A DNA stretch of 64,000 nt. Source: Piper betle. Taxonomy: Eukaryota; Streptophyta; Magnoliopsida; Piperales; Piperaceae. The notes beneath the pieces were generated by a model, which saw only the letters and a program-made list of their open reading frames with translations, ran no database searches and was not told where the DNA came from. The position numbers and the translations under genes are program-made. Every line of letters begins with the position of its first letter. The stretch's first letter is position 1. This document shows, piece by piece, positions 25,708 to 38,400 of the stretch. Where the stretch lies: NCBI GenBank assembly GCA_033002965.1, contig JAURVB010014610.1, positions 434,001-498,000 on the forward strand. The letters are read 5' to 3'.

Positions 25708-27601
25708 TTAGTCGAAGGCATCATCATCATCGTCTGGAAGGGGCTGTGCAGCAGCCTGGGCAAGTTCCGCCTCATGCCTGTCAAGAATGTAAGCAACAAT
25801 ATCAACATAATTCAACAATGTAAATCTAAATCTGAGCGCTTAGCAAATCCAAAATAAAAATGAAATGACAAGGAATTGCACCAACAATATTAAGCTCTAC
25901 TTACTTCGCCTGTTCTGCCATATCGATATGAACTTCTGGTGGGGCAAGGGCAGGAGACTCCACAAAGTGAAGGTTGGGATCACTAAACCAAGAACATAAT
26001 TTATAATCATTTTTGAACAACAAAAACAAATAATAGTGCCAGGAGTATACAGAAATAAGCAAAGTACCCGGCAAGTTTCCTAGCAAGATACAGGAAAGGC
26101 TTTTCGAAGTTGTAGTTGCTCTTGGCAGATATTTCATAATATTGAAGATTCTTCTTCCTGTGGAAGGTTACTTGTTTTGCCTTCACTTGCCTGTTCTTAA
26201 CATCTACTTTGTTTCCACACAGCACAATCGGGATGTTTTCACACACACTAACAAAAAAGAAAAAAAACCCTAATTTTGAGTAACCTTGCTATAAAATTAT
26301 TATATATAACAAACTGCCAACGTGAAATCAAAAAATTAAAACAGATAAAGTTCACTAACCGGCAAAGATCTCGATGCCATGTTGGAACATTCTTATAAGT
26401 TAGCCTTGCAGTCACATCAAACATAATAATGGCACATTGACCATGGATGCTGCAAATAGACAAAAATAATCATTAAGAGGTTAACTGCATTACTCATGAA
26501 CAACAAATAAAGTTTGAAGGAAGATACAGCAAATAAGCACAGTAATAACAACTCATATAGAAGAAAACCTGGAAAATTGCCGACTTGAATATAGAGTTTG
26601 ACTTCAATATGTAAAAATTTAACATATTTGCTACGAATAATAAAAAAAGGGGACTCTATTTTCTCCCTAGATTGATTATCGATAAAGCTTAGCAAAAACA
26701 GAAGCAGAATATGTCGAACTTCATGCAATGTCCCAAGGAAATGCTGACCAACCACAGGAAGTACAACTACTATATATATCAAAGAAATATTACAATGATT
26801 CAAGAAACACATATTCACTTTCATAAGAAAAATATTGACACAAATGAAAAGAACTATCCAGAATTGCTTACTAATATCCATCTCGAAGACCACCAAACTT
26901 CTCCTGCCCAGCAGTATCCCAACAGTAAAACCTGATTTTACCACAGTTAGTGAAGAAGTCCAAAGGATGAACCTCCACACCAATCGTTGCTGCGCCAACC
27001 AAATGCAGACATAAAGATAAGGCACTCCAAACACACACGAACATTAATAAACCAAATGCAAACTCACGTTCATATTTCTTCTCAAACTCTCCAGTTAGAT
27101 GCCTCTTCACAAAAGTGGTCTTGCCTGCATTAAGATGCAAAACAACACAACTCCTCAATCAACAGATCCAATCCCAGCACAAAACACAAACAGATCAATC
27201 ATTTGATCACATTTGACTTAAAACACAAGAACAACCCAAAAACAAAACACCAAAAAATCGAACTCTACCAGTGTCACCAATGCACCACGACACATTGACA
27301 ACCAGGTTTTAACGAATAACACAATCCATCAAAATCAACTACCGCATCAATCATTTCATCAACACAACATCGTACACATCGAAACAGCCCAAAAAAAGCC
27401 AAACAGAACAAAACCTTACCGGTGCCACCATCGCCAACAATCACAAGCTTGAAGCTCGGGTAATCCACCTGCTGCTGGTTCGGCAACGCCTGTGGAAACA
27501 ACGCCACCACCCCGTCAAAAACCACAACTTTCCGAAGGAAGAAAAAACGCATCAACCAAGAACCAACACAACAGAGACGAGATCGTCGACGTGCTCACCA
27601 T
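25708..27601 (-). CDS. RAN: GTP-binding nuclear protein Ran, intact copy B
   Basis: Small GTPase for nucleocytoplasmic transport through importins and exportins, and for spindle and nuclear-envelope assembly. Eight exons: 27599-27601 (ATG alone), 27420-27489, 27068-27124, 26872-26989, 26360-26449, 26068-26247, 25905-25982 and 25708-25777. All junctions are GT-AG, and the 666 coding bases give 221 residues, the standard plant length. Motifs are complete: [20 protein letters not shown] near residues 15-34, [41 protein letters not shown] and the acidic tail [11 protein letters not shown]. It lies directly upstream of the diverged copy A on the same strand with the same exon plan, so the two are tandem duplicates. 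Splitting after the initiator Met is typical of plant Ran genes. It is expected to be broadly expressed. Confidence 0.95.
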
Positions 27602-27687
27602 GGCTGATCAGAGAAGATGGTCGGAGACGACGATCTGCGGCGGCGTACGGAGGCGAGAGGGAGGAAGATGTGGCAAAGGAAGGGGGA

Positions 27688-27695
27688 TATTTATT
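27688..27695 (-). promoter_or_regulatory. TATA-like box of Ran copy B
   Basis: AATAAATA on the minus strand about 90 bases upstream of the ATG, in CCCAATAAATATCCCCC. It matches the position and sequence in copy A. Confidence 0.5.
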
Positions 27696-27799
27696 GGGTT
27701 GATCTCGCGTGAGTCCGACGCGGGATTTTGGACCGTTGGATTGGTGGCGGGGATGGACGCTGGCCGTTGGATGTCTCCGGGTTTGATTTCGATCTAACA

Positions 27800-29590
27800 C
27801 TTTTTATACCCTCAAAAATATAAAAAATATTATTTACCCCTTACTTTATAAAATTTATGACTTACGCTCCTGAGTCTCTAGCTAGCTCTATAAGTAAACT
27901 AAAGAATTATTATAATGTAATAATATTTTGTTATAACGTAATAATGTTTTGCAACGTAGTCGGAAAAATTAAATGCAATGGAGTGCATATTCAAATTGGA
28001 GCTTTTTTTAATATAACAAAAGATATTAAAGTTTTTATAATGAAGAGATTTATGTATGATAACCCCACTATTGGCCATATCGATATTTTTATTTCTTTTT
28101 AAGTGATTTAATACCACCAATATATTCTAAACCTAGAAAAATTATAAGCCACTGGCCTCCACATTCTATTATGCCCAAAAAAAATAATAAAAAAATCAGT
28201 ATCAGGCTCGACCGGAGACTCCTTTTATTGGCCAGTCCTATTTAACAGAGTGGGCAATCATTCCCATGTGTATCCGCAGTGTGCAGAGACAAGTTTTGTT
28301 CCATTTAACATAGGCTATCTTACGTCAATAGAAGTTAGATGATCAAGATATTTGATCAAGTTTGCACAAAATTGGAACCATCTGCTTTAAATGAAAGGTG
28401 AGATTCAAATGTAGTATTTTTTGTTAATTTGAGCTGATAGAGCGATACTATATAACTTGAAAAATAAAGTACAATTTTAGGTATTATGGTAAATCGGATT
28501 AAAAGGGAGTCATTAAATCAGACCAATTTATAAAAAATCAAACGAGAATCAGTTTACTTCAATCAGTCAAAATTAATAAGTTATTAACTATAAAATATGT
28601 TATCTTAATGTTATAGTGTGTATTATATTTTATAGTATTTTTAAATATTTTTTAAGATTTTTTGATTTATTTGAAATTAATTATTATTTTTGACTCAAAT
28701 GAAAAAAGTGTTTACTTTTAATTACGAAGATGTTATAGATTATTTTTTCTCCGATTCTCTCTCCCCAATTACTGACGCGCCACCCGCCCTTCAACCTTTG
28801 CCGATGCCGCTTCCGAATTCTGTGCCACCACCAATTGCCACTACCCAATCGCCCCTCTGGTCCATCGTCTCTCGAGACCCCTCCGCCCCCATTGTCATTG
28901 ACCTCCACGTCGTTGCCTACCCCAATTGCTGCCCCCCAAGCCCCCTCTCCTATTGCCCCCTAAATCGGCTTTACTGCTAGCCCTTGCTACCCCGTCCTCC
29001 CTCGTCCAGTTCTTACCGCCTGTCTGAATCAGTTCAAATCGGCCGATTTATGAACTGATTTTTATAATGACTAATTTTCATACTTTTTGAAGCATAATCC
29101 TTCTAATCCGATTTAAATATGGGAATCAACCGATTTTTATAACTATTGCTTAATGCCAAAGACCGGATACATTTTGAGGCGAAAAATAATTTATGTATTA
29201 TTTTTAAGCTAGTAGCAAGAACGCCGTTGACGACTTGGAATTTTTCGAGGTGACTAGTTCCAAAATACACCATTCTAAATCAGATCCACACCAACTCAAA
29301 CCAAGAGACCTCCTCCATGTATCCAAAGCATCTCGTTAACATATGAAGTTATATAGCCTCTATCCATATTGATGGATGCCCGTATTTCATATATTCCATT
29401 CCAGACACTAGCATCATAAAAATACCTCTCGCACATAAAAAGCCCTCTGATCACTCTAGCCTTGTATAATTCACCATTAGCATGCACTAGAAAAAGAACA
29501 AATTTTAACGCCACATATTAGCAGCACCAGCATCCATGCAAAGCAAAAGCTCGCCATGCCACTGACCTCTAGTCTTTTGGGTGCTTTGTT
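27800..29590. other. intergenic region with a GC-rich island
   Basis: Mostly AT-rich. At about 28770-28990 there is a C- and proline-codon-rich stretch (plus-strand open frame of 96 codons, low complexity), flanked by AATCGG-ATTAA-type repeat sequence (28490-28570 and 29030-29150). It looks like a degraded repeat with captured GC-rich DNA. No protein family was recognised. Confidence 0.45.
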
Positions 29591-29594
29591 TTGG

Positions 29595-30990
29595 TTACGC
29601 CTTGGGTTTACGCACAGAGAGAAGAACCACGTCGTCGACAACAGGGCCGCAGAGGGAGCTAAAGTCGCTGCTCTTGGTGTGGTAGAAGGTGCTCAGGAAC
29701 ATGATCCGGGTGGTGTTGGAGACGGCGGTGAAGCGCAGCATTGCCCTCTTGAACCCGCCCTTCCCCTTCGACTCATACGGCACCTTCACGGTGTCGCGGC
29801 CGGCGAACGCCTCAACCACCATCGACCCCTCGCACGAGTTGCTGGCGTCGCCGACGGCGAAGGTGAGGGTGTAGACGCGGCCCGGGAAGGTGCGGGCCAC
29901 CTGGGCAATGGCGCTCTCCTTGCCGGCGACAAGTTCGACGGCCCGCTTGCCGGAGGGGACGGAGTAGTAGGGGACGTTGATGTACCGGACGGCCTTGAGG
30001 GACTCGATTATCCATGCCGGCAATGGGGAGTGGTCATCTTCAATGTTGGGAGGGATGAGCACTCCCTCTGAGGTGTTGGGGAAGATGTATGGCCCTTCTT
30101 CAAAGTCCCCATTCTTCAACCAGTTAGCTGCTCATGACAAACAACCATCACCATACTTTGTTATATTTCATTATTTCATTATCAAATGTACAAGACATTT
30201 TTTTAAACTGTAAACATAAAAATATAAATACTATTTTCTTACTGCGGGGGAGTTTGGGAGGGTTGAGAGCGCGGATAGCAACAGAGTCAACAAGGGGGCC
30301 GCAGGCCGGGTCCTCCTCTTCGCCGGGGTTGTGGATGACAATCTCTGCCACGGCGCTCTTGGCCTTCCACGCCCAGGCGTGAGGCACCCAGCCGTTGCTA
30401 GTGTACATGGTTTGTATAGGAATGATGCCCCACTCGGGCGCCACGGAGATATTAAGGTGCTCGTCTTGGGCACAGGTACGGGCCGTGGTGAAGGTCAGGG
30501 AATAGTACATTCCCATCTTCACCGCTACTCGTTGCTTGATGGACGCCTCGTTCCCCAGCCGCAACGCATAGTAGCCCTCCGGCACCACCAGCAGCATGTC
30601 GCCTTGCCGGTGGCCGGCCTCGATGTACTCGATGAATCCTGATAACTCCCAGTTGGGGACTGCATTCTTGTCGATCACCACTGTCCCCTTCATCTGCGAC
30701 TTCTTTGGCCCATACTCGAAGTTCCCGTTCGGAAGCAAACCTGAAAATGTCATCGATCAAATTATCAAATTAAGTTGCATTAAAATTGAAATAGTTTATG
30801 GTTTCTGTACGTCATGTGTATGTAAGAAGCCATTGTGACTCGGGATAGCTCAAGAACAGGGGAATTCGTTTTTGAGGTGTGAAGTTGTGAAATACAGAAT
30901 GTCCCCTACATGATATTTCATACATAACATAAAGTTCCCTATGGCATACCAAATTATTTTAGATCTGGGGACCAGCAGTCACAAGGACTA

Positions 30991-31022
<32 letters not shown>

Positions 31023-31881
31023 ATTTATAATATGATCTTACGTTGGTTATGGAGGGCACAGGGGACAGATATTAACCTATATGTTTTACGTTGGTTAAGG
31101 TCTGAGTTTTTATCCTCTGCAACTATGAATCTTTTTTCTGTTTTGAGGACCAGAGGATGCGCTAGATCAAGTGTGACTCACACACACGCATGTGACCCTT
31201 TGCAATCCCATTTTGTAAGTGCTTGAAACTAACTGGAAGATGGGTCCGCTTGTCAAATGGTGTAGCTTCGTTTGTCTACTAGAAATATGAGCATAAACTC
31301 TACTATCATTTATGCATATGCTTCCAAAATAAAGCAGGTTTTATTTCTTCTTACAAGAAAAGTAATTGGTCCGCTTGAATTAACTTCTGCTCATCTGTAT
31401 GAGTACAGTGAACTGTCAGCTACAGAGATTCAATTGTCAATTTCCTACCCATCATAAATGCAAACATTTAATATTGCTCTGGACTACGAAAACCTCTGAA
31501 CTTGTTTGTAATCTCCGATCTCCATGTTTCATCACTCCATAGCACTCCACACTTCAAAGTTCTAATATCAAAACTTCCCTCCCACAAGTTTTAGCAAAAT
31601 GGGTCTTCCCAATTGCCTATTACAGCTAAAACCCCACCCATGATATGAGTGAGCTAAACATGGCCTCCTTCCCAACCACATAATTTATCAAGCTAACTCT
31701 CAAGCTACTGCCAGTGAACTCCGGCGAAAAGCATAAGCAGAGGCTAGAAACAAGAGATCACGAGGAAAAAGCAATAGCTCTCACCGTCTTTGTAGGGTTC
31801 GACGACCTGCGCTGCGTGTGCAACAACAACACCGATCAGCAGCAATGCTCCGGCGAAGTAATTGGCGGTGGTGGCGGCCAT
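29595..31881 (-). CDS. DUF642 (BIIDXI-like) secreted cell-wall protein
   Basis: Plant cell-wall proteins of this family bind wall polysaccharides and affect pectin methylesterase activity and seed and hypocotyl development. Three exons, 31785-31881, 30243-30740 and 29595-30127, give 375 residues, the usual length. Residues 1-23 form a signal peptide (hydrophobic core FAGALLLIGVVVAHA). The first galactose-binding-like DUF642 module starts GLLPNGNFEYGPKKSQMKG and has cysteines in ARTCAQDE and DPACGPLVD. The second starts NWLKNGDFEEGPYIFPNTSE and has cysteines in NSCEGS and SSLCGPVVDDVVL. It ends in VLLSVRKPKA. All junctions are GT-AG and no lesion was seen. Exons 2 and 3 are markedly GC-rich with GC-ending codons, unlike the Ran and Agenet genes. 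A TATA box lies about 65 bases upstream of the ATG. Confidence 0.93.
30989..31020. repeat. (TA)n microsatellite in DUF642 intron 1
   Basis: About 14 TA units, inside the first intron (30741-31784) of the DUF642 gene. Confidence 0.9.
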
Positions 31882-31944
31882 GATCTCCGGCGAAACTTGG
31901 TCCTAACTCCCAAGCTGTGTGAAGCCAGGCAGGACCTCGCTCGG

Positions 31945-31950
31945 TTTATA
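31945..31950 (-). promoter_or_regulatory. TATA box of the DUF642 gene
   Basis: TATAAA on the minus strand (in AAATATAAACCGAGC), about 65 bases before the start codon, so the 5' UTR is short. Confidence 0.6.
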
Positions 31951-34094
31951 TTTAGGCCACTCCACAAAAACACCCTTGGGTTTTCTTCTATTTACGTACA
32001 AACCAAGTTGGGGGCATTATAGTCTTTTAGAAGTGGAATTTCAAAGATAGAAGGTGCCAATGGTGGTCGGGAATCGGTGGAGAAGGGGATGAAATGACGA
32101 AAATGGGCTTACCTAACACTGAAGTTAATTACGTATACTTAACCACGTGAATTGTAGTAAACCGAAAGACCGGCCAGAGATTCTTGAAGAAAAGAAGCAC
32201 CCGACAGTGTTATTTTATTTGAGTCGTAAACCATGAAAACCATAGTATAATCACAAGATCATGGCCCTTGTCACGAGAGAATATATGATGATATTATTTG
32301 ATCGGACCCATATTAAGAGGTCGTTTAATTAGGTGCTTACATGTAAGTATAGTTTGAGGTGAGAATCATTATTGGGATTAATTAGGGGGATAGTTAAGAA
32401 AGAAACCTGTGGAGGTGTTGCTGGGGAAGGAATTGAAGGGAGACATGAGGACGAGCTGATCTTCAATTCGCGTATACCTTCATGTTGGGCGCTGGCAAGG
32501 TCTAAGGTTCTTAATAAGACAATGACTTGAAATGGGTCCTGTTCAGTTTGAGGCGTTCATAACATCAATGTAGGTAAAATTAGGTGCTTACAATGTTTTG
32601 TATTGTTCTAGTTTGTAGTTTGTAGTGATCGAAAAGTACGTAGGATCTGATGTGAAAACACCTTATATAAAAGACATTGGAGAGGCTGTCATATTTGGCT
32701 CACGTTTTTTACATGACGAGGGCTAGAAAAGAATGGCATCACTAACTGGATCCGAGTATGTCATGTTAAACATCATCGCGAATGCAAGCTGTTCAACGAA
32801 ACACAAAAAATCAGTGCATAGAAAGTCTGGTTTATTTTTCCAAAAGAAATTTGATGTAGGTTATAGGGTGGCAAAAAACAGAACCTCTAATTGACTTTGG
32901 CAATTTTGGCTAAACCAGAACAGCTATAGCATGTTAATATGGTTAAGTTTAATCGCCTTAAAAAATGAAAAAATCCACTAAAATGATTCCCATGAGCAAA
33001 TAATGCATACCATTCAAATGGGTTTTTACTCCTCTCTACCCCAACACGATGGATAGATATAGTCACTCGTGGCTCAAAAAAAATTAAAAGGGACATTGTT
33101 TGTGTCAATATCATGGAGCGATATTTACACAAGTCTTGCATCTTCTTCTGGCCTGCAACAATTTTAATATTGAGGATTGATGGCTAATTACCCATCACCA
33201 AATTAGGTTGGGTCCGCATTAGGTAGATGAGATCAAAGTGACAGCCTCATGTTCTTGCAGACCCTTCACCGCGAAAATACGAAACTGCTTTTAGCTAACA
33301 TAGCTCTGTCCATGTTGGGTTAGTAGCACTCAAGGAGAAGGAGACAGCCCACGAGGTGGACAGGGGAAATGTTAGATTTATTCAACCGACTAGACCTGGC
33401 TGGCTCAGAGCAATTAGAGGAGCAGGTGGACCTGGCCATGGCTTTAATCAGAGAGAAAAGAGAAGATGGTGGGCAATGGGCAATGGACAATGGCCTTCTT
33501 CTCCATGCGGGGGCTTGTGGCTCAAACCCAGACCAGGAAATCAGGGCGTTGGCTCTTTCTTATCTTCCTCCTACACCTCGTCTCCCACCATAACACTCTT
33601 CCTTGGCTTCTTCTTATTTACCCTTCTTGTGTCATTTGTGTGTTTTCTGTTATATATTCAACATGGCTTGGAATCTTACTGATTTTGGTCCAATGATTTG
33701 CTTGATCTTGTTGGAAAAAAAAGTGACTTGCTTGAACTAAAAGTATTATCCATCCTGATTGGTTCAACCGAAGGAAGGGTTTGATACTTCAACACTTTTG
33801 GATTATCGGATTGGGGTTGGATTTAGTTTGTGAGGGGAAATATATAACCTGATATATATAGATTTCGGATGAGATCAGATTTGGGTTGGAGGGTGATCCG
33901 ATCTTGTTAGGGAAACTGGTTATTGAACCGGGCCAGATCTGGAGGTCGGTCCATATATTAAGACCACAAATGACATCTTTCTTAATTATTTATTATTATT
34001 TATTATTTTTCTTACTTACTTTACAAAAAATCTTGATTGTAGAGGATTACTGCCCTATATATTGCTTCATTAAATTGTTATTATTTATTTGTTT

Positions 34095-34408
34095 CAAGTT
34101 TTAATTTAAACTTCGGATCATATTCTAATCCCACCTTTAAGTAAACGTTATGGTGTACTTCGGGCATAATATTTTTTTATATATTTCGGATGTCTCCGAA
34201 TTATAGACACTTTGACAAAATATTAGCTTTGGGTTTAAGGGTTTAAATCATACTCCAAGTTTTAATTTAAACTTCGGATCATATTCTAATCCCACTTTTA
34301 AGTAGATGTTATGGTGTACTTCGGGCATAATGTTTTTTATATATATCGGATGTCTCCGAATTAGAGACACTTGACATAATATTAGGTTTGGGTTTAAGGG
34401 TTTGAATC
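34095..34408. repeat. 161-bp tandem duplication
   Basis: CAAGTTTTAATTTAAACTTC, then TTATGGTGTACTTCGGGCAT, then CGGATGTCTCCGAATTA-AGACACTT and TTTGGGTTTAAGGGTTT occur at 34095-34255 and again at 34256-34408, with about a dozen differences. Confidence 0.9.
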
Positions 34409-34600
34409 TCTATAATTGGTCCAAATTTGGGTCTTAAAAAGTAATAACATGGGTTATTTTTCATAACTAATTTCATCAAGAGGAACAAACTTATGTTTGA
34501 CATTTATTAATCATATCTTTTGGAATAGGAATTTATCATCATTAACGTTCATGAAATCGATACTAGCTAATCTTATCCCTCTTTTATTTGAATAGTTTGG

Positions 34601-34603
<3 letters not shown>

Positions 34604-34649
<46 letters not shown>
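34604..34649. repeat. (AT)23 microsatellite
   Basis: Uninterrupted AT dinucleotides for 46 bases; likely length-polymorphic. Confidence 0.95.
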
Positions 34650-36054
34650 CCAACTTCAAGCTGTTCTTATCTGAATATGCAGGTTTTTATTTAACTTCTG
34701 GTCCCCTGTGTTGGCTTTTCCTTTTTGTTTTTGTTTGATACACATACATCGGTACACTCCATATAGAAAAGCAAAATTCATCATGCTCACAATAAAAATT
34801 TTACTTGGCTAGTGTTATGATCTTTTGCTATAATACTTGAAAAAAGTGTTTGTAAATTAACATGGATGGACCTTATCCTTGTATGATTCAATTATGATGC
34901 ATCTTGTTCAATTTGCTGTTATGAAAATAAGATTATTACTTACAGGACTATTTATGAATTGGAATATGACAACACGTACATGTTCACGAAGTTGGGAGTG
35001 GGTCCTTAACATTACAATGGAAAGAGACTAGGGCTATGTTATGAAATCCATGCATATTTCACAATCATGCAAGGGTGCCTCTTCAACTGCACTTTTGTTT
35101 GCTATTCACTTGCAATCTTGTTGAGAGCAAGCTGTGCACCTATTTTTTCGGCCAAAATATTATTGTTATGAATTAGAATAATTAGTCCGTCATGACCCAA
35201 AAAAAGAATTAGAACATAAAGGTTAACGATGCTTCTTAACGATGAAATTGATAATTCTAATGATTCTTTGGTAATTATATTCAAAGTTAAACTTAAATTC
35301 ATATTGTGAATACTAGATTAATTTACACAAATTACTAACATTAGCAATAATCTCCCTATGAAAAATCATTGGTCAATATCTTATGCACAACCGCTAACAA
35401 CATTGTTAACTCCTATCTGTGGTGTCGGTTAAAGATACGACCAAAGAGTGTCACAAACCCTCGATAAATAGCTTGAGGATTGTGACAAATCCATATAGAA
35501 TTGACTTATCTTCTAAAACCTATAACATGGTTTGTTTCAATGACAAAAACTTCAACCACTTTCGATATTCAAACCACCGTCAAGAAAAAAATACATGACT
35601 AAATTAAACATGGGTTTTGTCAGATATCTTAAGATCAACATAGTTGAAAAATGTATGTATATGAAGAAAAAATATGTTAAAAACCTAAGAGCTGCAGGAT
35701 CAAGCTTGTCTTCTCCCTCTCTAAGTTACAGCCAAATTCAAGCTCACTTAGAAAAAATTAAAAAAATAAAAAATCCCAGCTAGCTCATTCAGCTACTACC
35801 AAAATGGACTGTGGAATTAGAATAACTCGTACATTTAATTTTGCCAGTTAAAAAAGAATAAAATGGTTTGAGTTTTGTACTTTTATGTTCACCATTTATG
35901 CAAGAGACAAGAATATCAGGTGGTAGGCTGTAAGATATCCAATCCCAGAGTACTTTTAATACAATCTTGAGCTGGGACATTCATAGTTTGGTATCACTCA
36001 ATCAAGTCCACATGAACGAAAGGCTTTCGTGAGATGAAGAGTCATGTTCCATTC

Positions 36055-36130
36055 ATGGATAAAGACATCCAAACCAACCCAATCTCAAATGCATGGATAA
36101 AGACATCCAAACCAACCCAATCTCAAATGC
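36055..36130. repeat. 38-bp perfect tandem duplication
   Basis: ATGGATAAAGACATCCAAAC plus CAACCCAATCTCAAATGC is present at 36055-36092 and identically at 36093-36130. The perfect match means a recent event. Confidence 0.95.
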
Positions 36131-38064
36131 ATGGCATTCTGCCCCCTTTCTTTGTGTTCCATGACCATCACCATCTCATCTTCTATTCTACTCTACTTTC
36201 TACTTGTCTCTCCACTCTTACACTTTACTATTGCTTCTAAAACCTTGCAACACGCATGAATGAGAACAGTGGAAGATTTTTTCCTGTGTTGCACTGGGAT
36301 TTGTATCCAAGTAACAATATTTTTCACCGGAAACGTTGTCTTCTTGAGATACAATATTTACCATCTTCTGAAATATTACCACTTAACATTGATGTGAGAT
36401 CAGTATACACGTACAAAGTGTATACGATCTGTTGGCATTTAAGGGTTGAATCAAATCCTCTGGACTCACATGGAATGTTCACAGATTGGTACAACCCCGG
36501 CGACATGAATATTTATTCCCAACTTTGGAAGACTGCAAATATATATATCTAAAAAGACAACTCCCAAAATGACAACCACATATATAAAATTTATGTACGA
36601 GAGACATCTGAATCTCCACCACTCACTTGTTCATATAACAAGTTAATTCCTGTTACATGAATTAATAAGCAAATATGGGCCACAAGATGTAAAAAAACTG
36701 TTTGAAGATGCAAATATATCCTAATAGCTTAATATGTAATTTTACTGCAAATAGCGCACAGCTGTGCTGCCTTGGAAGACATATGGTTCGACCTTTAAAG
36801 ACCACTGAGGTTCAAGTTGTGTATATTGCAAGGTCGACCCCATTTGAAGTTGACTTCCCTCCTACCTTGATCTCTACCATTTGCATCTGTCCGATGATCT
36901 TGCTGATCGAAAGTTCTTGTTAACATTCCAAGCTCTTTTTCTGCATATATCGAAACATATTGTCACAGCTAAGCATCTGGAACAGGAAAAGCGATGGGGA
37001 AGTCGGCAAGCATCCATGCATATATGCCCTCTAATTGACTCTATTAATCCAAGTTGTACATCATTTCACAAATTAGGGTTCACCTGCTTTAATCTATATA
37101 TACATGCCAGCTTTTATCTGTTGTTCAAGCAAATGTTAAATTATTTTGCCTTCCATGTCTGTTTGATATTTTAGGTAACAGTTTAATTTACTCATAAACC
37201 TCCCTAATTCACCCAACGCAAAAAAACTGAGTACTTTTCTCTACCTGTTACAAAAAAATTGCAGAAAATTTTTTTACTTTTGGCCACACTTTCTTTCTGT
37301 TATTATAACTGTAGAAAAATAATTTAATATTATCTTTATATTCGTAGATAAACATCTACTAATTATCTTATTTATTCCATGCCTAAAACTAGGGAGAAAT
37401 TTTTTACCATCTTACTTTTAGCCACCTTATTTTTCACCTCTCAACTTTTCTCCAAGGTTTGCAGTATATCTTAAACTTATTTAACCATGGAGAAAGCATA
37501 ATTTTTTAAATTTGTAGTGTCAAAATTTTATTTATTTATTTAATTGTTGATCTTGCACTTGAATTGTGATCTTATTATATGGCATGACCTTTTAGCTAAA
37601 TGCATGTATAATATTAAAATCATGACGAGAGCATTGTGCATGTAAAAATTGAATCCTCTTGTCCATTATATCAATATATCAATTATATATTTTCTAAATA
37701 AGTATTAGCTACTAAATTAATAATGATCTAAAAGTTCAAATTCAAAGGAAAAGGGAGCTTTGATATGTATTTTAATATCCATCAATATTGAAGATAGACA
37801 TGATTATAAGAATCGAAAAGAATATTGAAATTGCTCTCAAAGAAGAGTAGAGGCCCACCTTGATTCCTTCTGGTGGCCAAGGTTCTATCTTATCAGCCGA
37901 GGTTCTACTTATCGGTTTCAATGAAGGCAAGCTCGTGCCTCTCTAAATCTTCTCAATCATTCTTTTCGATCAATTAGAACAGGCCGATGCAAACTTCAAA
38001 GAAGGCAGGTCCCCTTACATGTTTCTCTCTTCCCATATTCTTCTCTTGTGTTTGACTCTAAAAA

Positions 38065-38400
38065 TTTCTCGACTTGACTCGATTCCTTGTCGAATCAAAC
38101 TCTATTGATGACCCCATATTAACTTATTTAGTAATTGATTCTCTTTACATAAAAATTATTAAAATATATTATTTTTTAAAATTATCTAAAACAATATTTT
38201 TAAGTAATATAAATCACATATTTTATCAATTTCAAGTGTCAAGAGTGCAATATATATACTAATTTCATATAGTTTTTTATTTATACAATTATAATTTTAA
38301 TATATACGACTCTGAGTCAGCTTGGAGGCGACTTTGACACAACTTTACTCTATGACATATCGTGTTGAGCCTGAGTTTCAAGTTTTTAAATTATGGTGTT
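38065..38400. repeat. dispersed ~300-bp repeat family, member 1
   Basis: The shared order is a TCAA-rich start, AAAATTATTAAAATATATTA, a T-rich run, CAATATTTTTAAGTAATATA, AATCA, TACTAAT-TCATATA, then ACTC-GAGTC, TTTA-CTC and TATGACATATCG-GTTGAGC. The same order appears at 42605-42930 and 44150-44410. There is no coding capacity; it is probably a non-autonomous element with ends not yet defined. Confidence 0.5.

Larger units (their letters stand above)
31960..36000. other. intergenic region, gene-poor
   Basis: The DUF642 promoter side runs to about 32.7 kb. Overlapping short open frames at 33356-33700 show no family resemblance. A 161-bp tandem duplication lies at 34095-34408 and an (AT)n tract at 34604-34649. 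Otherwise featureless AT-rich DNA. Confidence 0.45.

Noticed and set aside
26417..27034. 205-codon minus-strand open frame
   Set aside because: It reads through Ran-B introns and across exon 4 in the wrong frame; the spliced Ran model explains the locus.
28690..28980. 96-codon proline-rich frame
   Set aside because: Low-complexity C-rich island flanked by repeat sequence; no homologue recognised.
29556..30071. 171-codon plus-strand frame and other frames across 29.5-30.8 kb
   Set aside because: Antisense or alternate frames of the GC-rich DUF642 exons.
33356..33700. overlapping plus-strand frames of 74-108 codons
   Set aside because: Three frames open at once over the same stretch and none resembles a known protein; treated as chance in slightly GC-richer DNA.
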